Source of the DNA: Halobacteriales archaeon QS_4_66_20
Lineage (GTDB): Archaea > Halobacteriota > Halobacteria > Halobacteriales > Haloarculaceae
Assembly (NCBI GenBank): GCA_003021015.1
Contig: PXRK01000065.1
Location: 1 to 51,833 of the forward strand
Reading direction: 5' to 3'
DNA length: 51,833 nt
Position numbers and translations under genes: made by a program. Shown here piece after piece: positions 41,598-50,484 of this stretch; positions within the stretch are counted from its first letter, which is position 1; every line of letters starts with the position of its first letter. A model generated the notes under the pieces. It was not told where the DNA came from. It was given only the letters and a program-made list of their open reading frames with translations, and did no database searches.

Positions 41598-42644
41598 TCA
41601 GGAATCGGCGTCGGGATGGCCGTGCTCGGCGACCCAGTTTTCGAGCCACTCCTGCTGGTCCCGCAGCGGCGGCGTCGGCTCCTCGAACACGGAGTCGAAC
41701 AGTCCTTCGGGCCCCGGCGGTTCGGTGTTTTCGACAGTCTCGACCGCCTCGTCGAGTTCCGCCTCGGCTTCCGCCTCGATCGTCTCGACGCGCTCGTCGT
41801 CGAGGACACCACCCGCTCTGAGGTACGTCTCGAAGCGCTCGACCGGATCGGCTGTCCGCCAGTCAGGCAGGTCCGCCTGGGTGTGTTCGTACCGCGAGGG
41901 ATCGTCGCTGGTCGAGTGGGCGCCCTGCCGGTAGGTGAGGCTCTCGATCAGCACCGGTTCGCCCTCACGGACTTTCTCGATCCCCTTCCCGACGGCGTGT
42001 TTGACGGCGATGGGGTCGTTGCCGTCGACCTGGACGCCGTCGAAGCCGTAGGCGTCGGCCTTCTGGGCGATGGTCGCGCTCGCGGTCTGCTCGTGTCGCG
42101 GCAGCGAGATCGCCCAGCCGTTGTTCTCACAGAAGAACACCACCGGCGCCTCGAACACGCCGGCGAAGTTCAACCCTTCGTGGAAGTCCCCCTCGGAGGT
42201 GGCGCCGTCGCCGAAGTAACAGAGAACGGCGTGGTCCTCGCCAACGTAGTTGGCGGCCATGCCGGCGCCGGCGGCGTGGGGGATCTGCGTCGCGATCGGG
42301 ATCGCCTGGGGGAAGATCGGCAGGTCGTGATCGGAGTCGAACTCGTTGTGGCCGCGGCGGAACAGGAGGATGTCGCTCATCGGGACGCCGCGGGCGATCT
42401 GCATGCCGTTCGAGCGGTAGGTGGGGAACAGCCAGTCGTCCTCCTCGAGCGCGTGGGCCGCGCCGACCTGCGATGCCTCCTGGCCCTTGAACTGCGGGTA
42501 GCTGCTCATCCAGCCCTGCCGCTGGAGCGAGAGCGCCCGCTCGTCGAACGCCCGGGCCCGTACCAGGTCACGGTACAGCGCGATCGCATCCGCCACGGTC
42601 GTCGCTATCTCCTCGAACGGGGCCGTTTCGATGACCTGGTGCAT
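41598..42644 (-). CDS. 2-oxoacid dehydrogenase E1 component, alpha subunit (orphan)
   Basis: The 348-residue thiamine-diphosphate enzyme subunit decarboxylates a 2-oxoacid (pyruvate or branched chain). The ThDP motif is FGDGATSEGDFHEGLNFAG...FFCENNGWAIS (GDG to NN, about 142-175). Also visible are YRDLVRARAFDERALSLQRQ, SSYPQFKGQEASQVGAAHAL and the phosphorylation-loop region YRQGAHSTSDDPSRY. The beta subunit, E2 and E3 genes that normally follow are absent; its neighbours are a serine hydrolase and a PKD protein. It may pair with a distant E1-beta. ATG 42644 gives MHQVIETAPF. Confidence 0.9.
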   Translation of the reverse strand: MHQVIETAPFEEIATTVADAIALYRDLVRARAFDERALSLQRQGWMSSYPQFKGQEASQVGAAHALEEDDWLFPTYRSNGMQIARGVPMSDILLFRRGHNEFDSDHDLPIFPQAIPIATQIPHAAGAGMAANYVGEDHAVLCYFGDGATSEGDFHEGLNFAGVFEAPVVFFCENNGWAISLPRHEQTASATIAQKADAYGFDGVQVDGNDPIAVKHAVGKGIEKVREGEPVLIESLTYRQGAHSTSDDPSRYEHTQADLPDWRTADPVERFETYLRAGGVLDDERVETIEAEAEAELDEAVETVENTEPPGPEGLFDSVFEEPTPPLRDQQEWLENWVAEHGHPDADS

Positions 42645-42723
42645 ACTCGTAGGTCCGGGCCGCCACATGAGAATGTCCCGGTTTCGGCCGACGCGGCCGC
42701 CCGGAGACGCGCTGTCGGGCGGG

Positions 42724-43461
42724 TTAGCGCCGCCGGAGGAACAGCGTCGCGGCCCCCGCGAGAGCCGCAATCGCGGCGACGATCCCGAATCCGGGACCGA
42801 GGCCGTCGTCGGCATCCGTCCCGCCGCTCGCCCCCTCCGGGATGGTCACTCGCAGGTCAGCGCCGTCGCCGTCGGCCGCCTCGGCTCCTTCCTCGGCACG
42901 CACCGTGACCGTTGCGGTGTCGGTGCCGCCGGGGCCGGTGACCAGCAACTCGACGCTGTACTCCCCCGGCTCGTCGTACGTGTGGGTGACGGTGTCGCCG
43001 TTCAGGCTGGTGCCGTCGCCCAGGTCCCAGCCGTAGCGGTCGATCGAACCACCCGACGAGTTCGCCCGGAGCGTGATCTGACCGTCCTCGGCCTTCCCGT
43101 CGATGGAGACCGAGGGCGGGGAGGCCTCCTCGACGACGACAGTCCGCCGGGTCGTGTTCTCGCCGGCGATCCCGATGACGGTCACGTTCACGACGTACTC
43201 GCCCGGTTCGTCGTACGTGTGGCTTGCCGTCGGGCCGACAGCCGTCGTGCCGTCGTCGAACTCCCACCGGTACCCCTCGATCAGTTCGGCCGGCGCGTCG
43301 GTGGCTGCCTCGAACGCCAGTTCCGTGCCGACCTCCGGCCCCGCTTGGGGCTCATCGACCGACACATTGGCGGCGGGTAGCGGGTCGTCGGCGTCCTCGA
43401 CGACGATCACCGTCTCGGTGGCAGTGTCGTTCCCTGCCGGCCCGGAGACGGTGAAGATGTG
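42724..43461 (-). pseudogene. 5'-truncated PKD-domain surface protein with C-terminal anchor
   Basis: The frame encodes the end of one PKD domain (IFTVSGPAGNDTATETVIVV), two full PKD domains (each with WEFDDGT or WDLGDGT and HTYDEPGEY), a polar linker and the C-terminal sorting signal GLGPGFGIVAAIAALAGAAT with LFLRRR. The last part resembles PGF-CTERM or archaeosortase tails that anchor cell-surface proteins. At about 43461 the homologous sequence stops abruptly, and the frame meets TAA about 35 bp further. No signal peptide or start codon is available, apart from an internal GTG at 43410. It is therefore a truncated remnant. Confidence 0.7.
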
Positions 43462-43741
43462 GGAAATAAATTCTTTGTGCCGATCGAAGCGTTTTTAAGC
43501 TCCGCGTGAGAAAGATCTGATACGATGAGGTGCAACGCCCCGTCCGTCGGGCGCGCGGTTTCGATTATTGCCCCGTCCGGGGCATAGCAACATCTCCTTC
43601 TCCGTGGCAGTAATCCCGGCCAGTGACGGCTGTACCCACTGTTGTTGGTGATCGGGATTTTCGCGCGCGCCACGAATACGGAACACGATCCATCGGACCG
43701 CTTGCCAGCTACAGGTATGAAATAATACAGACAACAACAGC
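43462..43741 (+). other. ileS upstream region with two related hairpins
   Basis: GTTTTTAAGC (about 43488-43497) is a good TATA box on the plus strand, implying a leader of about 220 nt before ileS. In the leader, CGCCC..GGGCG (43536-43553) and TGCCCCGTCCGGGGCA (43569-43584) form two hairpins that share GCCCCGTCCG. No protein is encoded. A structured leader, a small RNA, or scar sequence from the event that truncated the PKD gene are all possible. Confidence 0.4.
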
Positions 43742-46700
43742 ATGACACTACCGGATCACTACGACCCGGACGACGTCGAACAGTACGCCAAACGACACTG
43801 GAACGAGGTCGACGCCTACGAGCACGTCACATCCGAAAACGCGGACGGCGAGCCGTTCTACTTCGTGGACGGCCCGCCGAACACGAGCGGCGACATGCAC
43901 TGCGGGACCGCCTGGGGGAAGGTACTGAAAGACGCCTTCCTGCGGTACTACCGGATGCAGGGCCGTGACGTCGTGGCCCGGCCGGGCTACGACACCCACG
44001 GGCTGCCCGTCGAGCGGCGGCTGGAAGCCGACCTCGGCTTCGAGAGCAAGGCCGACGTCCACGAGTACGGCGTCGAGAACTTCGTCGAGGCCTGCCGGGA
44101 GTTCGTCGCTGAGAACCGCCGCGGGATGGACGCGGAGTTCGCCGACCTCGGCGTCTGGATGGACTGGGACGACCCCTACCGGACGATGGACGCCGAGTAC
44201 GTGGAGACGGCCTGGACCGCCTTCCGCGAACTGTACGACCGGGGGCTGCTCGCCCGCGAGAAACGGGTCGTCAACACCTGTCCCGACTGCGAGACGTCAG
44301 TCGCCGAAACCCGTCTCTCCTACGAGACTCGCGAGGCGACTGCGGCGTACGTGGGCTTCCCGCTCCGCGAGCGGGAGGGCTGGCTGCTGGCCTGGACGAC
44401 GACGCCGTGGACGGTCACCGGCAACCAGTTCGTCGCCGTCGACCCCGAGGCGACGTACGCTTCCGTCTCCGTGGACGGTGACCTGCTCTACGTCGCCGAG
44501 GACTGCGTCGACGGAGTGGCCGACGCCGTCACAGGGGAATCCGTTGCGAGGGAGGCCGTCGCGGAGGAATCCGTCGCGGGGGAGGCCGCCGCGGGGGAAT
44601 CCGTCGCGGGGGAGGCCGTCGACGGGGACGCCAAAGTCGAGGTCGTCGACCGGTTCGACGGCGAGGACCTCGTCGGCTGGAGGTACGACAACCCGCTTGC
44701 GGCCCACCTGCCCGCGGACTCGCCGGTGCTCGGCGGCGAGGTGGCGAGCGCGGACTACGTCGACCTGGAACAGACTGGTCTCGTCCACTCCGCGCCCGGC
44801 TACGGTGCCGAGGACTTCGAACGCGGACAGGAACTCGACCTGGACGGGTACGCGCCGCTGGAGGAGAGCGGCACCCTCACCGACGGCGCCGGCGAGTACG
44901 CGGGCCTCGACGTCGAGGACGCCGTCGAAGCAGTGCTGACTGACCTCGACGACGCGGGCGCACTGTTCGCCACGGAGACGCACACCCACGAGTACCCGCA
45001 GTGTCCCCGCTGCGATGCCGAGGTGCGGTACCGCGCCACCGAGCAGTGGGTCGTGGCGGTCACCGAGTTCAAGGAGGACCTGCTCGACGCCGTCGGCGAC
45101 ACCACCTGGTACCCGGCTGGAGCGCGGGAGAACCGCTTCCGGCCGATGGTCGCGGACGCGCCGGACTGGAACCTCTCGCGCCAGCGCTACTGGGGCACCC
45201 CCGTCCCGGTGTGGGTCTGCCAGGACTGTAGCGAGGACGTCGTCGTCGAGGACGCGGCGGACCTCGCCGAGAAAGCGGGTCTCGACAGTCCGCCGGCGGA
45301 CCTCCACCGGCCGAGCGTGGACGATCTGACCGTCACGTGTCCGGACTGCGGCGGGAGCGCCCGGCGCGAGGCGGACGTGCTCGACGTGTGGTTCGACTCG
45401 GCGGTCGCCTCGTGGGCGTCTGCCCGCGTACGCCCGCCCGAGACGCCCGAGTACTGGCCGGCGGACCTCGTGGTCGAGGGTCACGACCAGACGCGCGGCT
45501 GGTTCCTGATGCAGCTGTACCTCGGCGTCGTCTTCGGCGGTCGCGCGCCCTACGAGGAGGTGCTGATGCACGGGTTCGCCAAGCTCGACGGCGAGGCGAT
45601 GTCGAAGTCGCGGGGCCACGTGCTCCGGCCGCCGACTGTCGTCGAGCAACACGGCCGCGACCCGCTGCGGGCGCAGTTGCTCTCACACAACCCCACGAAG
45701 GATGTCACCCTCACGAGCGGGATGGACGGCGTCGCCGACTTAGAGGACAAGCTGGACGTGGTCTGGAACGTCTACCGCTTCGCGTTGCTGTACATGGACC
45801 TCGACGACTACGAACCCGTTCCCGAAGTTCGGTCGAGCGCGGACGAGCGCACGGTGCTGGACGGCTGGGTACTCTCGCGCCTGCAGGCGACCGTCGCCGA
45901 GGTGAACGCCGCGATGGACGAGGACCGCCGGACGGACCGGGCGCTCGCTGCCGCCCTCGAGTTCCTCGTCGAAGACGTCTCGCGGTACTACGTCAAGACC
46001 GCCCGCGACCGGGTCTGGGAGGGCGAGGAGGGGGCGTACGACGCCCTCGGAACGGTGCTGTGCGAGAGCGCGAAACTGCTCGCACCCTTTGTCCCCTTCC
46101 TCGCCGAACGGCTGTACGACGCGCTCGACCAGCCCGAGATGACGGTCCACGCTGCCGACTTTCCGGAGGCGGACCCCGACCTCCGCGACGAGGACCTGGA
46201 GGCCGTCGTCGAGCGTCTGCGTGGCGTCGAGGAGGCGGCCGCGACCGCACGGCAGCGCGCCGGCCGCAAGCGGCGCTGGCCGGTCGCCGAGGTGGTCGTC
46301 GAGACCGACGACGAGCGACTGTGGGCGGCGGTCCGCGAACACCGCGAGCTGTTCGAACAGCGACTCAACGCCGAGGACGTCGTCGCGACCCGCTCCTGCG
46401 ACCGCCTCGTCGAGACGCCCGACCCGCGGATGGACGAACTCGGCCCCGCGTTCGGCGAGCAGGCCCACGACGTCGCCGCGGCCGTCCGCCAGGCGAACGT
46501 CACCGAGTTCCCCGCGACGGTGACCGTCGACGGCGAGGAAGTCACCGTGGCGCCGGAGATGGTCGACGTCCGACGAGAGACGCCCGAGTCCGTCGAGGCC
46601 GAATCCGTCGAGTACGGCACTGTCTACGTGGACGCGACGCTGACGACCAGCCTGAAGCGCGAGGGCGTCTACCGCGACCTGCTCCGGCGCGCCCAGGAAC

Positions 46701-46918
46701 TCCGGGACGACCTCGACGTGGCGATGGACGAGGAGGTCGTCCTCGCTGTCGACACGGACGACACCCTCGTCAGGGAGGCGCTGGAGCAGTACCGCGAGGA
46801 ACTCCGCGCCGAGGTGCGCGCCGAGCGCGTCGTCGATGACACCGGCGACGCCGACGTGACCCTCGAGTGGTCCGCCGACGGCGCCTCCGTAGAGGTCGGC
46901 GCCCGGCGTGCCGGCTGA
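43742..46918 (+). CDS. ileS: Isoleucyl-tRNA synthetase
   Basis: The 1058-residue class I enzyme charges tRNA-Ile. The HIGH-type motif is PPNTSGDMHCGTAWGKVLKD (about 42-61, with HCGT). The CP1 editing domain contains GWLLAWTTTPWTVTGNQFVA and HSAPGYGAEDFERG. The catalytic domain continues WNLSRQRYWGTPVPVWVCQD, the zinc-like CPDCGGS, and the KMSKS loop KLDGEAMSKSRGHVLRP (about 619). An anticodon domain and an acidic C-terminal extension complete it. An unusual 30-residue insert within the editing region (about residues 265-294) is encoded by three 30-bp repeats. ATG 43742 gives MTLPDHYDPDDVEQYAKRHW. Confidence 0.97.
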   Translation: MTLPDHYDPDDVEQYAKRHWNEVDAYEHVTSENADGEPFYFVDGPPNTSGDMHCGTAWGKVLKDAFLRYYRMQGRDVVARPGYDTHGLPVERRLEADLGFESKADVHEYGVENFVEACREFVAENRRGMDAEFADLGVWMDWDDPYRTMDAEYVETAWTAFRELYDRGLLAREKRVVNTCPDCETSVAETRLSYETREATAAYVGFPLREREGWLLAWTTTPWTVTGNQFVAVDPEATYASVSVDGDLLYVAEDCVDGVADAVTGESVAREAVAEESVAGEAAAGESVAGEAVDGDAKVEVVDRFDGEDLVGWRYDNPLAAHLPADSPVLGGEVASADYVDLEQTGLVHSAPGYGAEDFERGQELDLDGYAPLEESGTLTDGAGEYAGLDVEDAVEAVLTDLDDAGALFATETHTHEYPQCPRCDAEVRYRATEQWVVAVTEFKEDLLDAVGDTTWYPAGARENRFRPMVADAPDWNLSRQRYWGTPVPVWVCQDCSEDVVVEDAADLAEKAGLDSPPADLHRPSVDDLTVTCPDCGGSARREADVLDVWFDSAVASWASARVRPPETPEYWPADLVVEGHDQTRGWFLMQLYLGVVFGGRAPYEEVLMHGFAKLDGEAMSKSRGHVLRPPTVVEQHGRDPLRAQLLSHNPTKDVTLTSGMDGVADLEDKLDVVWNVYRFALLYMDLDDYEPVPEVRSSADERTVLDGWVLSRLQATVAEVNAAMDEDRRTDRALAAALEFLVEDVSRYYVKTARDRVWEGEEGAYDALGTVLCESAKLLAPFVPFLAERLYDALDQPEMTVHAADFPEADPDLRDEDLEAVVERLRGVEEAAATARQRAGRKRRWPVAEVVVETDDERLWAAVREHRELFEQRLNAEDVVATRSCDRLVETPDPRMDELGPAFGEQAHDVAAAVRQANVTEFPATVTVDGEEVTVAPEMVDVRRETPESVEAESVEYGTVYVDATLTTSLKREGVYRDLLRRAQELRDDLDVAMDEEVVLAVDTDDTLVREALEQYREELRAEVRAERVVDDTGDADVTLEWSADGASVEVGARRAG
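44534..44623 (+). repeat. Coding minisatellite: three 30-bp units inside ileS
   Basis: Three consecutive 30-bp units (44534-44563, 44564-44593, 44594-44623) share about 85-90% identity, with the pattern GGGGAATCCGTCGCG then GGGGAGGCCGYCG. They encode GESVAREAVA, EESVAGEAAA and GESVAGEAVD. The insert lies in a loop of the editing domain and keeps the frame. Confidence 0.9.
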
Positions 46919-46936
46919 GCCGGCAGCCACTGGCGA

Positions 46937-48427
46937 TCAGTACTTGTGGTTTTCCGGCGCGAGGTCGATCGCGTCGTAGAACGCCGCGTCGAGTTCGTTC
47001 CGGGCGTTGCGCCAGGACTTGAACCCGCCCCTGGTGGCGGGGTAGTCGCCGTACAGCCCCTCGAACCGGTCGGCGTACCCCTTCGTTTCGCGGAACCCCA
47101 TCATCGCCTCGTACAGTTCCTCCCGCGAGACGCCGAGGTCCTCGAAGGTGCCTTTCCGGTACTCGCTCCAGAGATTGCGGACGACGCCGAGGGCGACCGA
47201 AAGCTTCGTCGTCAGGTCGTCGATGGCCGTCTCGGTGCCGACGATCTCCTTGAGCTGCTCCTCGGGCAGCAGCGCCGCGATCGCGCGCAGGATCGGGACG
47301 TCGATGCTGCTGGCGGCCACGTTGAACGGATCGCTGGCTGCGAGTTTCGTTCCGGTGCCGTGCTCGACGTAGAGGTAGTGGTTGTGACCCCACAGGCCAG
47401 CCTCGGAGACGTCGCCAGCGGCCACCGCTTCGGCAGCGTGTTTCCCGGCCGAATAGCCGGAGATCGCGGCCCCACGGATCCCCTTCCCCGAGATGGGATG
47501 GGTCGTCGCGGCCGCGCCACCCGCCGCGAGGTAGCCCGGCGCGACCATCGAGTCCAGCGGCCGGCGGAGCGCGAGCGCCGCGCCCAGCTTGTTCTTCTTG
47601 TCGAACTTCTCGTCCAGGCGGGCGTTGCGGTACTCCGGGCGGTTCTCGATGTCCTTGCGGAGCCGGTCGGCCAGCGGGATCGGCTCCTTGTTCATCTGGA
47701 ACCCCAGCCCGACGTTGATCGTGGTCGGCGACCGCGGGAAGTACCAGATGTACCCCATCTCCTCTAAGGGTTTGCCCACGATGGCGTTCCGGTACTCGAC
47801 CGGCTCCCCGACCTCGATGATCTCCCGGTAGGCCGAGCCGAAGTGGGTGTAGTGGGGCATCTCGAAGGTGGTCGGCTCGTCGTCCCCGAGCGACTCGAAC
47901 TCGATCATGTCCTGAAGGATCGACTGTGCCCCGGCGGCGTCGATAACCACGTCGCCGCGGTAGGTGACCGGCTCGCCGCCGGTCGTCGCGGTCACGCCCT
48001 CGACGGCACCGTTCTGGACGACGCCGTTGACGACCGTGTCGTAGCGCTGCTCGACGCCGCGGTCGGCGGCCTGCTGGAGCAGCCGCTGGCCGAACTCGTA
48101 GCGGTCGATCACGTTGCTGTTGCCGGCGTAGGGCAGCACCTTCCGGACGTCCAGATCCTCGTCCCACCACTCGATCTGGTCGATGTTGCCGTCGATGCGG
48201 ACCGCCTCGTCGTCCGCGATCTCGTCCATGTCGATCGGTCCCGGATACTTCCCGGGGTCCCGCGGGCTCTTCATCGCGTCGCCGCAGGCGATGAACCCGC
48301 CCTGCTCGCGGGGTTTGCGCTCCAGCTGCACCACCTCGGCCCCCCCGGCGGCGGCCGTCGCCGCGGCGAAACAGCCGGCGACGCCGCCCCCGACCACGAC
48401 CACCTCGTACTCCTCTGTCCTGGACAT
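46937..48427 (-). CDS. Geranylgeranyl-reductase-family FAD-dependent oxidoreductase
   Basis: The 496-residue flavoprotein begins with an FAD-binding GxGxxG motif (YEVVVVGGGVAGCFAAATAA, about 7-26) and LERKPREQGGFIACGDAM, typical of digeranylgeranylglycerophospholipid reductases, which saturate archaeal lipid chains. Further blocks are GDVVIDAAGAQSILQD, YIWYFPRSPTTINVGLGF and YLAAGGAAATTHPISGKGIR (the late FAD/NAD block). Its C-terminal half is longer than that of the core lipid reductase, so it may act on another prenyl group such as menaquinone or a carotenoid. The start at 48427 gives MSRTEEYEVVVV; the longer frame is discarded. Confidence 0.87.
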   Translation of the reverse strand: MSRTEEYEVVVVGGGVAGCFAAATAAAGGAEVVQLERKPREQGGFIACGDAMKSPRDPGKYPGPIDMDEIADDEAVRIDGNIDQIEWWDEDLDVRKVLPYAGNSNVIDRYEFGQRLLQQAADRGVEQRYDTVVNGVVQNGAVEGVTATTGGEPVTYRGDVVIDAAGAQSILQDMIEFESLGDDEPTTFEMPHYTHFGSAYREIIEVGEPVEYRNAIVGKPLEEMGYIWYFPRSPTTINVGLGFQMNKEPIPLADRLRKDIENRPEYRNARLDEKFDKKNKLGAALALRRPLDSMVAPGYLAAGGAAATTHPISGKGIRGAAISGYSAGKHAAEAVAAGDVSEAGLWGHNHYLYVEHGTGTKLAASDPFNVAASSIDVPILRAIAALLPEEQLKEIVGTETAIDDLTTKLSVALGVVRNLWSEYRKGTFEDLGVSREELYEAMMGFRETKGYADRFEGLYGDYPATRGGFKSWRNARNELDAAFYDAIDLAPENHKY

Positions 48428-48485
48428 TGCTGGCGTTGATTGCTCTACGTAGGGAGAAGGGAAACGTAACTCTTTGGAGTTGGGA

Positions 48486-48598
48486 TATCCACTCCGACGT
48501 GACTCTGTTACACGCCACGACAGTATCGCTGGGGTTTCAGGCCGCGACACTACTGTTCTGTGAGGGCAGGTCGTAACTGAATCACGTCTGAGTGGATA
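48486..48598. repeat. 113-bp TATCCACTCCGACGTGA element
   Basis: The arms TATCCACTC(C/A)GACGTGA match at 16 of 17 positions. The core (GCCACGACAGTATCG) is related to that of the copies at 17511 and 40076 (GCCAGGACAGTCCATCG), so it is the same lineage with changed arms. The flanks GGA and CGA match at two of three bases. It lies in the divergent interval between the flavoprotein gene and the ribose-1,5-bisphosphate isomerase gene, upstream of both. Confidence 0.9.
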
Positions 48599-48660
48599 CG
48601 ACGGAAAACGCCGGGCCGATCGCCCCGAGGCTTTTGCCCTCGGGCACCGAAGACAGGGTT

Positions 48661-49611
48661 ATGGTCAGCCAGATTCACCCTGACGTCGAGGCGACCGCCA
48701 CGGAGATCGCCTCGATGGAGATCAGGGGTGCCGCGACGATCGCGGAGGCCGCAGCGCGCGCGCTACGCGTCCAGGCCGAGGAGAGCGATGCCGACGACCC
48801 CAGGGAGTTCGACCGCGAACTCAGGCGGGCGGCACGCCGCCTCCTGGACACGCGCCCGACGGCGGTCAGCCTGCCCAACAGCCTCCGGTACGTGTTCCAG
48901 CGGCTGGCGGGCGACACCGTCGAGGAGCGCCGGGCATCGGTCGTCGATGGCGCCCGCGAGTTCTGCGAGCGCCTCGACAACGCCCAGGACGACCTGGGTG
49001 CTATCGGTGCGAACAGGCTCCGCGACGGCGACACAATCCTCACCCACTGCCACTCGACGGACGCCCTCTCCTGTGTCGAGGCTGCACGCGAGCAGGGCAA
49101 GTCCCTGAACGCGATCGTCAAGGAGACCCGCCCCCGCAAGCAGGGGCACATCACCGCCCGACAGCTCCGGGAGATGGGCGTCCCCGTCACGCTGATCGTC
49201 GACGGCGCGGCCGGCCGGTACCTCGACGACGCCGACCACGTGATCGTCGGCGCGGATTCGATCGCCGCCGACGGGGCGGTCATCAACAAGATCGGGACGC
49301 GCTCGCTGGCGGTCACCGCCCGCGAACGGGACACGCCGATCGTCGTCGCCGCCCAGACGATCAAACTCGACCCGGCGACGCTGTCGGGCCACACCGTCGA
49401 GATCGAGATGCGGGCCGAGAAGGAGGTCATCGGCGAGGACGAGCGCGACTCGATCGGCGAGATCACCGTCGAGAACCCCGCGTTCGACGTGACGCCGCCG
49501 CGGTACGTCGACGCGATCGTCACCGAGCGCGGGCAGTTCCCGCCCGAGAGCATCGTGACGCTGATGCGCGAACTGTTCGGCGAGCAGATCCGGACGCCGT
49601 GGGAGAACTGA
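48661..49611 (+). CDS. Ribose-1,5-bisphosphate isomerase
   Basis: The 316-residue member of the eIF2B-alpha/MtnA superfamily converts ribose-1,5-bisphosphate to ribulose-1,5-bisphosphate in archaeal nucleotide and nucleoside breakdown. The diagnostic blocks are TILTHCHSTDALSCVEAARE (catalytic Cys-like THCHS), IVKETRPRKQGHITARQLRE, DHVIVGADSIAADGAVINKI (catalytic Asp) and ENPAFDVTPPRYVDAIVTER. The length suits R15P isomerase rather than MtnA or eIF2B. ATG 48661 is chosen (MVSQIHPDVEATATEIASME); the longer reading would start inside the repeat. Its stop overlaps the next start by one base. Confidence 0.9.
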   Translation: MVSQIHPDVEATATEIASMEIRGAATIAEAAARALRVQAEESDADDPREFDRELRRAARRLLDTRPTAVSLPNSLRYVFQRLAGDTVEERRASVVDGAREFCERLDNAQDDLGAIGANRLRDGDTILTHCHSTDALSCVEAAREQGKSLNAIVKETRPRKQGHITARQLREMGVPVTLIVDGAAGRYLDDADHVIVGADSIAADGAVINKIGTRSLAVTARERDTPIVVAAQTIKLDPATLSGHTVEIEMRAEKEVIGEDERDSIGEITVENPAFDVTPPRYVDAIVTERGQFPPESIVTLMRELFGEQIRTPWEN

Positions 49612-50480
49612 TGTCGCGCGTCGTCTGTGCCGGCCACGTGAACTGGGACGTGACGCTGCGCGTCGACCGCCTCCCCGCCCCCGACGGCGAGGCGGTCATC
49701 TGCGGCCAGGCGGAGTCCGGCGGCGGCAGCGCAGCCAACACCGCCGCCGTGCTCGCGGGGCTGGACTGCGACCCGCTCCTTTTGGGCAGCGTCGGCGAGG
49801 ACCGCTACGCCGAGCGGACACGGCGGGAACTCACGGCGGCTGGCGTCGACTGCAGCCACGTCCAGACCGCCGCGGGCGAGGCGACCACCATCAAGTACCT
49901 CGTCGTCGACGAGGACGGCGAGGTGATGGTGCTCGCCAACGACGGCGCTAACGAGGCGTTCGCCGCCGACGACCTGCCGGAGTCGACGCTGTCCGGCGCC
50001 GAGCACCTCCACCTCACGAGCCAGCGCCCGGAGACCGCGCTGGCACTCGCCGAGGCAGCCAGTACGGCGGGCCTCTCGGTCAGCCTGGACCCCGGCCGGC
50101 GGCTCGACCGGCGCGACTACGGCGCGGTGCTTGCGTGTGCGGATGTCGTCTTCCTGAACGCCCGCGAAGCGGACACGGTCGAGGCGGACGGCGAACTCCG
50201 GGCTGACGACCGCCTGACGGTCGTCAAACAGGGCGACGACGGCGCCGAAGTCCGCTGGGACGGCAACGTCGCCTCACAGCCCGCCTGCGACGTCGAGGTG
50301 GTCGACACGACCGGGGCCGGGGACGCGTTCGCGGCCGGCTTCATCGCCGCCCGCCTCGACGGCGCCGACCACGGGGCCGCACTCGCCGTTGCCAACGCCT
50401 GCGGCGCCATCGCCGTCCAGACCGTCGGTGCGCGGACGACTGTCTCCTGGGACGATGTCGAGTCACACCGGACGACGTGA
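49611..50480 (+). CDS. PfkB-family sugar/nucleoside kinase, probably ribose-1-phosphate kinase
   Basis: The 289-residue ribokinase-fold protein starts MSRVVCAGHVNWDVTLRVDR. It has the family Gly-rich GGGSAANTAAVLAGL block (about 36-50) and the catalytic signature DTTGAGDAFAAGFIAARL (about 230-247; Asp is the base). It overlaps the isomerase gene by one base (TGATG at 49609-49613), so the two are translationally coupled. A haloarchaeal pathway that converts guanosine via ribose-1-phosphate and ribose-1,5-bisphosphate uses an ATP-dependent ribose-1-phosphate kinase. Context makes this gene a good candidate, but substrate specificity is inferred. Confidence 0.85.
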   Translation: MSRVVCAGHVNWDVTLRVDRLPAPDGEAVICGQAESGGGSAANTAAVLAGLDCDPLLLGSVGEDRYAERTRRELTAAGVDCSHVQTAAGEATTIKYLVVDEDGEVMVLANDGANEAFAADDLPESTLSGAEHLHLTSQRPETALALAEAASTAGLSVSLDPGRRLDRRDYGAVLACADVVFLNAREADTVEADGELRADDRLTVVKQGDDGAEVRWDGNVASQPACDVEVVDTTGAGDAFAAGFIAARLDGADHGAALAVANACGAIAVQTVGARTTVSWDDVESHRTT

Positions 50481-50484
50481 GCAA

